The notes below the pieces were generated by a model. The model did not search any database. It had not been told where the DNA came from and saw nothing but the letters and a program-made list of their open reading frames with translations. From Puffinus mauretanicus (Eukaryota > Chordata > Aves > Procellariiformes > Procellariidae), in assembly GCA_023333565.1 (NCBI GenBank), contig JAJKFH010000115.1, forward strand, positions 372,001 to 436,000: a stretch of DNA of 64,000 nt. Reading direction: 5' to 3'. Below are positions 58,601 to 64,000 of the stretch, one piece after another (positions within the stretch are counted from its first letter, which is position 1; each line of letters begins with the position of its first letter). A program made the translations under genes and the position numbers.

Positions 58601-61319
58601 GCTTGTGGGTCTTCGAGCATCATCCCTCTTCATGGGGCCCAGAGAGGACTCGGGCCACAGAAAGGGGGCTCTGAGCCAGCAGAGCCTTGCAGGCCAGTGG
58701 AGGTATCACCCAGACCCTGTGCCCAGGCTAAGGGCATGAAAGCAGAATTACCCCGAGCCCTCCTGCCTGCCTTCTTTCACCTGCAGCAGAGTTGCAGACT
58801 CTCTGACTCCTAGAGCAGGTGAGGCTCCAGACAGTGAAAACCTCAGGCAGGGAAAGGCAGGTAGATCGACATTGGTTTTTATGCCTGGGGCTGCGCAACT
58901 TTTTTTTAACTATACTTGTAGTATAAAAAGCTCTGCAAAGCTTATATTTCTTGTTTTCACAGCCATGGACCCCTGAAGAGCTAACCATAAACCTGAAGTG
59001 CCCATCAGGTGGTGTAATGCAAGAGAAGCTGTACTGAAGAGCAGCTGATACAAAGATCTTGTAATCTTCAGCGCTGGGTATTGTTCTCTGCTATTGTGTT
59101 ATCAAGGCTGTATACAGCAGCCTTTTGATATCCGTCCAGGGAGTGAGCTGTTTCTTCAGAGATGATGAAGCTTAGATTGTATCAAGACCTCTTATGACTC
59201 AAACTAAATGACTTCCCCTTCCCCCTCAGAGTAAATCAGATTTTACAAGCTTTGGCAATTTCAATGCATGCCGTGGCTGTTAGTTGTAAGGCTGCTGCAG
59301 CCTTCACGTTCTTGAATGAGAACAAAGATATGAATGAATGTTCAAGGTCTTACCCAAACCTTGCTCTCTAGCATTGCCCTTGAACTGCAGTGTCTGGTTT
59401 GGCCAAGCCATGCTACAAATGTCATTTCAGCTCCTACCACTCCAGCTAGTCTGTAAGGGTGCGATGCTCATCGCTTTTCAAAATTGTCCACATGAATCCT
59501 GCAGTCCCTTCTCCTGTATCTTTGGGGTGGTCAGGGTACTTCTCTCGGATGCCTTGGGCGAAGAGGATGAGAGCACGGAGGGTGCCAGGCTTGCTGCTGC
59601 ATCCTGATAGATGTGGGCTGCTGTGAGCAGGAGCCAGCTGGAGAGGATATTTTGGGGAACTACAGTTGTGGTGGGGAAGGGGGAAGATCTCTGTCTTGCA
59701 CCTGCTCTGGGGTGTGCTCTGCGTCACAGTGGTGGGGCAGCTCCAGGTGCCCCCTTCTCCATCATCCCATGGCTTCATCCAGCCTGAAGGCAAGAAACTT
59801 TGACTTTCTTCTCCTGTGTGTTGTCTTTGGGCAGCTGCTTTGTGAGCTGCCATGGCTGGGGAAGGTTTGGAAACCTATCTTGCACTGCTGCCACGTGTGC
59901 AGGACGGCCTCAGATCAGCCCTGGTCGTTCATGAGACAGGGCTCGTGGTGAGCTGGAACTGACGGTCACAGCGGCTGGTGGTCACCAAATTATTTACAAC
60001 TCCCTCCTCAACTGGTCTCTCCTGGACTGGTTACGTTAATAAGGACGTGCAGGGTTGAATCCGGTTCATTGGCTTAAAGAGGCTCTGAATTCAGCTGCTT
60101 CCTGCAAGGGCTCCCTCCTCGCCCCAGGGCAGGGCACAGCGTTTTAGCATTTGAGGACTGAAAAGGGGAAGGAGAAAGCTGAAAGGATGGCACTCACCCC
60201 CTTCCTGTGACCTTTGAAATCAAGCTTGTTGATATTTTCTTTATTTGTTTATTTATTGACTTATGCTTGGCAGCAAGCTTCATAACTTTCTAACTTTGAA
60301 GGTGGATAGTATCAAGTGGAAATAGAGGAAAACACACCTTATTTTGTTTGCGTTTTATTTTCCATGTGAGTTGTAAGAGAAAATGCCTTTTCTTTTTTTC
60401 TCTGTATTTCCTTTAATGTTACATAAGGTGAAGCTGACATACAGGTTTACCTTTCACTCGGGTCAGTACCGCTGACAAACCTGTTCATGGCTGGATGTCA
60501 TCCAGTGCGTTCTGTGAGTACCTGCCCAAGCCCGACCCCAAGCTTCAGCAACCGCAAGCTGATCCAAAGGGCGTGTGTCCAGTAACAAACATTGCAAAAT
60601 TGAACCACTGGCATTTAGGGCTGGGGAAACCGCTGACCAAGACCTAAACTCCTCTAATTAAACTTAGCTTATCGCTCTTGCAGAAGTGCTAAAGGACAAG
60701 GCATTCGGAGTGCAGTTCTCGTATTGACTTTCTGCGGAGTAACCTTTATATATCTCAATAGACGTGGCCTTTTGTGCTGGACATCATTATTCTGTCTTCT
60801 CGGCATATGAGACAGTGCAAGACAAAAACTGCAGAGTAATTTCAACAGGGGCTGAAATTTGGTGGTGTGAGTCCCGGTGAGCGTACAAGCAGAGATGGGC
60901 TCTGAAAATACTGTTATTTTATTTTTGTATCAATTTCCATATTAAGTTAAGAGACACTTTGTACTTACTATACAAAGCACTGCTATCCAGAGCTATATTT
61001 AGCTGCTCAGATGTTTGTGTCTCCATCTCACTAGATCTCCAGAAATGAGTGGATATTTTCCATCATGGGCTTTGAGTAGGAAGCTTGTTATATCTGACCT
61101 ACTGTGAAAGGAAAATATCCATTTCACCGCCTTGCATTTTTTCCTACAAGGGGTATCTTTCTGCATCTCTTCTAACCTATGTCAACATGTTATATTTCCT
61201 TTAAAATGCTACAAACTTACTTGCTTTAATGCAACTCGGCAATTGACTGGTATTTACGGCCAGAAGTAGAAATGAAACGTGTGTGTCATTTTTAAAGAAT
61301 TACATAGTGAAGGAAAACC
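55601..61319. other. Intergenic sequence, no gene recognised
   Basis: This lies downstream of PIGN. Short open frames occur on both strands (for example 56786-56995 and 57214-57405 minus, 58281-58739 plus) but none resembles a known family or keeps a frame beyond one segment. A 21-base-period direct repeat is at 56603-56641. I saw no CR1 copy here. Confidence 0.7.
56603..56641. repeat. Direct repeat, 18-bp unit with 3-bp spacer
   Basis: CAAAAATTGTATCTCCTG occurs at 56603-56620 and again at 56624-56641, a perfect duplication separated by AAG. Confidence 0.95.
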
Positions 61320-61661
61320 TCCTAGTATTTGGGATGACGGCCAAATCTTCATCCGGGACCTGAATCGAACACGAGCCTTCCGAAACGTTGTCCCAAGCTC
61401 CTCCATTTCCTGGGGCTTTATTTCCCTGCCAATCCCAAAGCAGTCATGCAGTGAACCCTGCCTAAAATTTTTTTCCCCGAGCGTGGCTTTCGGCGGTTCC
61501 CCTCGAGGGTCCCTCCTACCCTTGCTCTTCCGCCTGTGTCCTGGGTGGCCCAGGACCCGACCTGCCAGCCTGGCTCTGCGGCAGAAGCTTGGGAGCGTTT
61601 GCAGACTCAGCGCCCGAACCCAGGACGGTTCAGGGGACGAGTTTTGTCCTGTTCGGTAGGT
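61320..61661. promoter_or_regulatory. Small CpG-dense patch ending in a possible splice donor
   Basis: I count about 20 CpG dinucleotides in roughly 340 bases of otherwise CpG-poor intergenic DNA, with clearly raised GC content. A GTAGGT at 61656-61661 could be a splice donor on the + strand. Both strands are open through the patch (136 codons minus, 126 codons plus), probably because GC-rich sequence has few stops. It could be a small promoter/first exon for a downstream gene or an isolated CpG patch; nothing in the sequence decides. Confidence 0.4.
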
Positions 61662-62148
61662 CATGATGGCAACCGGTCTATCATGGGGGAGCCTGTTTGC
61701 TTGGTTTGCTGATTTTGTTTGTTTGTTTAGGATATTTTTTTTTAATGATACTTAAAGCTTGGGGTTTGTTTTTTTCAATTAATGATTGGGAGACCAGCTG
61801 GCGGCATTAATTCATTTTAATATGACTCAATCTGAGAAGTGCTCAAGCTTCCTCTTAGAAAAAGTGGCTGACTGCTTTTTTTTTTTTTCAGGCAGTTTGC
61901 TTGACAGAGAATAAATTTTTACAAAAATTGCTCTACAGAGCAAGGGAACAGACTCTGTCATTTTCCCTTCCCGGTACTCATTTTTTGCAAAAGTACCTGA
62001 CATTTGGGGGAAAAGCAGCCTTTTCATTAGTGGATGCATGGAAGGCCCCACGGGCAGGAGCGCAGAATAACTGGCTTTGCAATCTATGGAACTGCAACTA
62101 ATTGTATTTTAAGGCTCTATTTCAGCGAGGCACCATTGCCGCCTATCA

Positions 62149-62169
62149 TTCCAATACAATATATTGGAA
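62149..62169. promoter_or_regulatory. Inverted CCAAT palindrome
   Basis: Perfect 8-base arms TTCCAATA (62149-62156) and TATTGGAA (62162-62169) flank a 5-base spacer. Each arm holds a CCAAT pentamer in opposite orientation. A regulatory role is possible but unproven. Confidence 0.5.
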
Positions 62170-62421
62170 CTGAATGACAGCAAGTTTCTCTCCTTGCAAT
62201 TTTAATTCTTTGTGAAAAATCACAGGAGCTGTGAGCTTTCTGAATACGAAGCAAGGGGGCTCAGGTAAGTGGAGGTGACATTCCCCTGTAGTTCACAGCA
62301 ATTAACCTCAGTGAGGGAAAGAAAAATTAAAATGGTCACTTGTGTTTGGGAGAATTACATTGTGATACGTTGCAAATACCCTCATCGTAGGCAGTTATTT
62401 AACTTAATCTGTGCCACAGTT

Positions 62422-62429
62422 ATGCAAAT
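62422..62429 (+). promoter_or_regulatory. Octamer motif ATGCAAAT
   Basis: A perfect match to the POU/Oct-factor octamer, in AT-rich intergenic sequence about 250 bases from the CCAAT palindrome. A single 8-base match is weak evidence. Confidence 0.3.
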
Positions 62430-62854
62430 ATGCTTATCATGCATTTGACAGCGTGCTCCCATTCTCGCTCTAGGAGTGGCGGTGTGTGTAAGATGGATCG
62501 ATGTACACATTCCTAAAGGCAAAATGCGTGATACTTGTCAGGTTAGAGCTAAATGGCATTATTTATTTGTTTATTTTGCAAGTCTGTGAATGCGCCTCAC
62601 TATTAAGAAGAGGAATACAGTAATGATTCTGTTTAATTAATGGAGAAGTAACTTTCTTGCCAGTTCCAAGTGCCGTTTGATCTATCTGAGATGTCATAGG
62701 ACTGAAGAACTCCTGTAAAGGGCTGAGAAAGCATTATTTGCGCTTGGTGCGCGGAGCTTTGTGAAAGCAATTTACATATTTGCACACTGAAGCATAACTA
62801 CCAGCACATAAGCAGGGCGATAAATGATTAACTATAAAAGATTGACAGTTTGGG

Positions 62855-63005
62855 CAAAAATCCAGCAGAGCACTTAAGCATGTGCTTAACTTCAAACAAC
62901 CTGGCTCTGCTGACTGCAGTGGGGCAGTCAGGTCCTCTCTTAAGTTCAAGAAACTGCTCGTGCACTTCAATTAAACATGTGCTTAAGTGACCTGGAGGAC
63001 CAGAG
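62855..63005. mobile_element. Degenerate inverted-repeat (MITE-like) element
   Basis: The left end has CACTTAAGCATGTGCTTAAC (from 62871) and the right end ACATGTGCTTAAGTGACC (62975-62992). Their cores CACTTAAGCA and TGCTTAAGTG are exact reverse complements, as are flanking bases in part. Between them is a GCAGTGGGGCAGTCAGG centre. The arrangement resembles, from memory, a short palindromic MITE-type repeat common in reptile and bird genomes (Chompy-like). No target-site duplication is clear. Confidence 0.55.
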
Positions 63006-64000
63006 TCTGGCTAAGAGAGCTTATAAAAGGGAAAAACTTTCTCGTATAACTCTTAAATCAGGATGGCAGCAGTAAGTAGGACTGTAAACAGATCAGAGCT
63101 CATCATGGATGGAGCATCCCCAGCTCCCATTCGTGAAGTGGGAGTTGTCAGTCACCTAGCATTTCTCAGACTTAGGACAAAAACAGAGGTATTCCAGCAA
63201 AAGACTAATCTAGTCTGCCCGTTTCAGAACAGCATTTTGTTCTGTATGGTTTGTTCTGTTTTGTTTTGGTTTTGATTTTGGGGAACATGAACATATTAAA
63301 TATTTTATCGTTGTTCCCTGAAAATCTCATTCTGCTTTAGCCAAATATTGCTTTCACTAAATGGCTTAATTGGAAGTGGAATTAGGCAAGAAAAAGCTAA
63401 AACCCCCAATCTCCCAGCAAACAGTGTTTTTGTTTTGTGGTAACTTGAAACTCTTCCCCAGCATTCATCCTGCACTGGCCTCACGCTACCCACCAGGAAT
63501 CCTGCTAGTAACTTCACTTCATCACAAGCCCCTTTCTTGCAGTGTATTTGGAAGTTCCTGAAGCTGAAGGTGGAAAAAGCTGCTCTGAACCACAAGTGTT
63601 AAGCAAAGGTTGAAGGTCCAAATTGGGGTCATTCTGATGAAACCGGGTTTGGACTCCATGTAACAAACTTCCTTCAAACTCTGTGGGAATGATTTCATGT
63701 GCCTGCGTGAAATTTAGCAAACTAGAACTACAAGTGAAGTCCACTGCTTTCTCCTTGTAACCCTTCTAAAGGAGAATATTTGGGCTTATATCACTGTCAG
63801 AAACATATGCTCCTCGGGTTACCACTTCCATCTCCAGCAGATACCTGCAAGCAATGGCTACTCTATGTTCACCAGGCATTCACGCAAGCATGAAACCTTC
63901 ACAATGACCCCTGTGTGCTTTTACCTCAGCACAGAGCAGTACATGCTACTGTTGTATGTTCTTTGCTTTTTGGGAAGCTTTTTGACTCCATAATTTGAAC

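Noticed and set aside
63022..63275. TATAAAAG followed by an ATG in a fair context and a 70-codon frame
   Set aside because: The TATA-to-ATG distance leaves almost no 5' UTR, the frame is short, its end is low-complexity hydrophobic, and it lies next to a repeat.
55600..64000. RNF152 coding exon, expected downstream of PIGN from vertebrate gene order
   Set aside because: No frame here shows the N-terminal RING cysteine pattern or the rest of that protein, so the gene must lie beyond the window.

Overview
The window looks like a single-copy stretch of a bird genome. It is AT-rich and repeat-poor, has introns of moderate size, and its only clear interspersed repeats are 5'-truncated CR1 LINEs. 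Two of these end in the ATTCTATG-type tail and all three have CR1 reverse-transcriptase reading frames. CR1 also occurs in crocodilians and turtles, but the low repeat load and the compact gene favour a bird. I cannot name the species. There are no bacterial genes, operons, CRISPR arrays, tRNAs or rRNAs.

The one gene I can identify is PIGN, encoding GPI ethanolamine phosphate transferase 1, on the + strand. Seventeen exons between 9454 and 55330 join in a consistent reading frame and give the C-terminal 540 residues plus the stop codon. By comparison with the human protein (about 930 residues, recalled from family knowledge) this is the multi-pass membrane (PigN) half. The luminal catalytic half must lie upstream of the window. 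Every exon boundary has AG/GT splice sites with matching phase, and I see no frameshift or internal stop, so the gene looks functional. The intron at 38347-41040 has a near-perfect minor-spliceosome (U12-type) donor and branch site, while the other 15 complete introns have ordinary U2-type donors.

Layout: 1-9453 is sequence upstream of the first visible exon, probably PIGN intron, with two G-rich tracts. 9454-55330 holds the PIGN exons, with CR1 copies in the introns at 16072-17066 (fairly intact), 20722-22604 (old and degenerate) and 27091-27398 (3' fragment). The last intron (47771-55206) starts with two long perfect purine-pyrimidine alternating tracts. 55331-55600 is a short 3' UTR with an AATAAA signal. 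55600-64000 is intergenic; it contains a small CpG-dense patch ending in a possible splice donor (about 61320-61661), an inverted CCAAT palindrome (62149-62169) and a degenerate inverted-repeat (MITE-like) element (about 62855-63005).

No undescribed multi-gene system is visible. The observations most worth checking are the U12-type intron, two possible intronic polyadenylation sites that would truncate PIGN, a tandem splice acceptor that would give a premature stop, the CpG patch downstream of the gene, and the longest unexplained open frame (170 codons, minus strand, 52490-53002).
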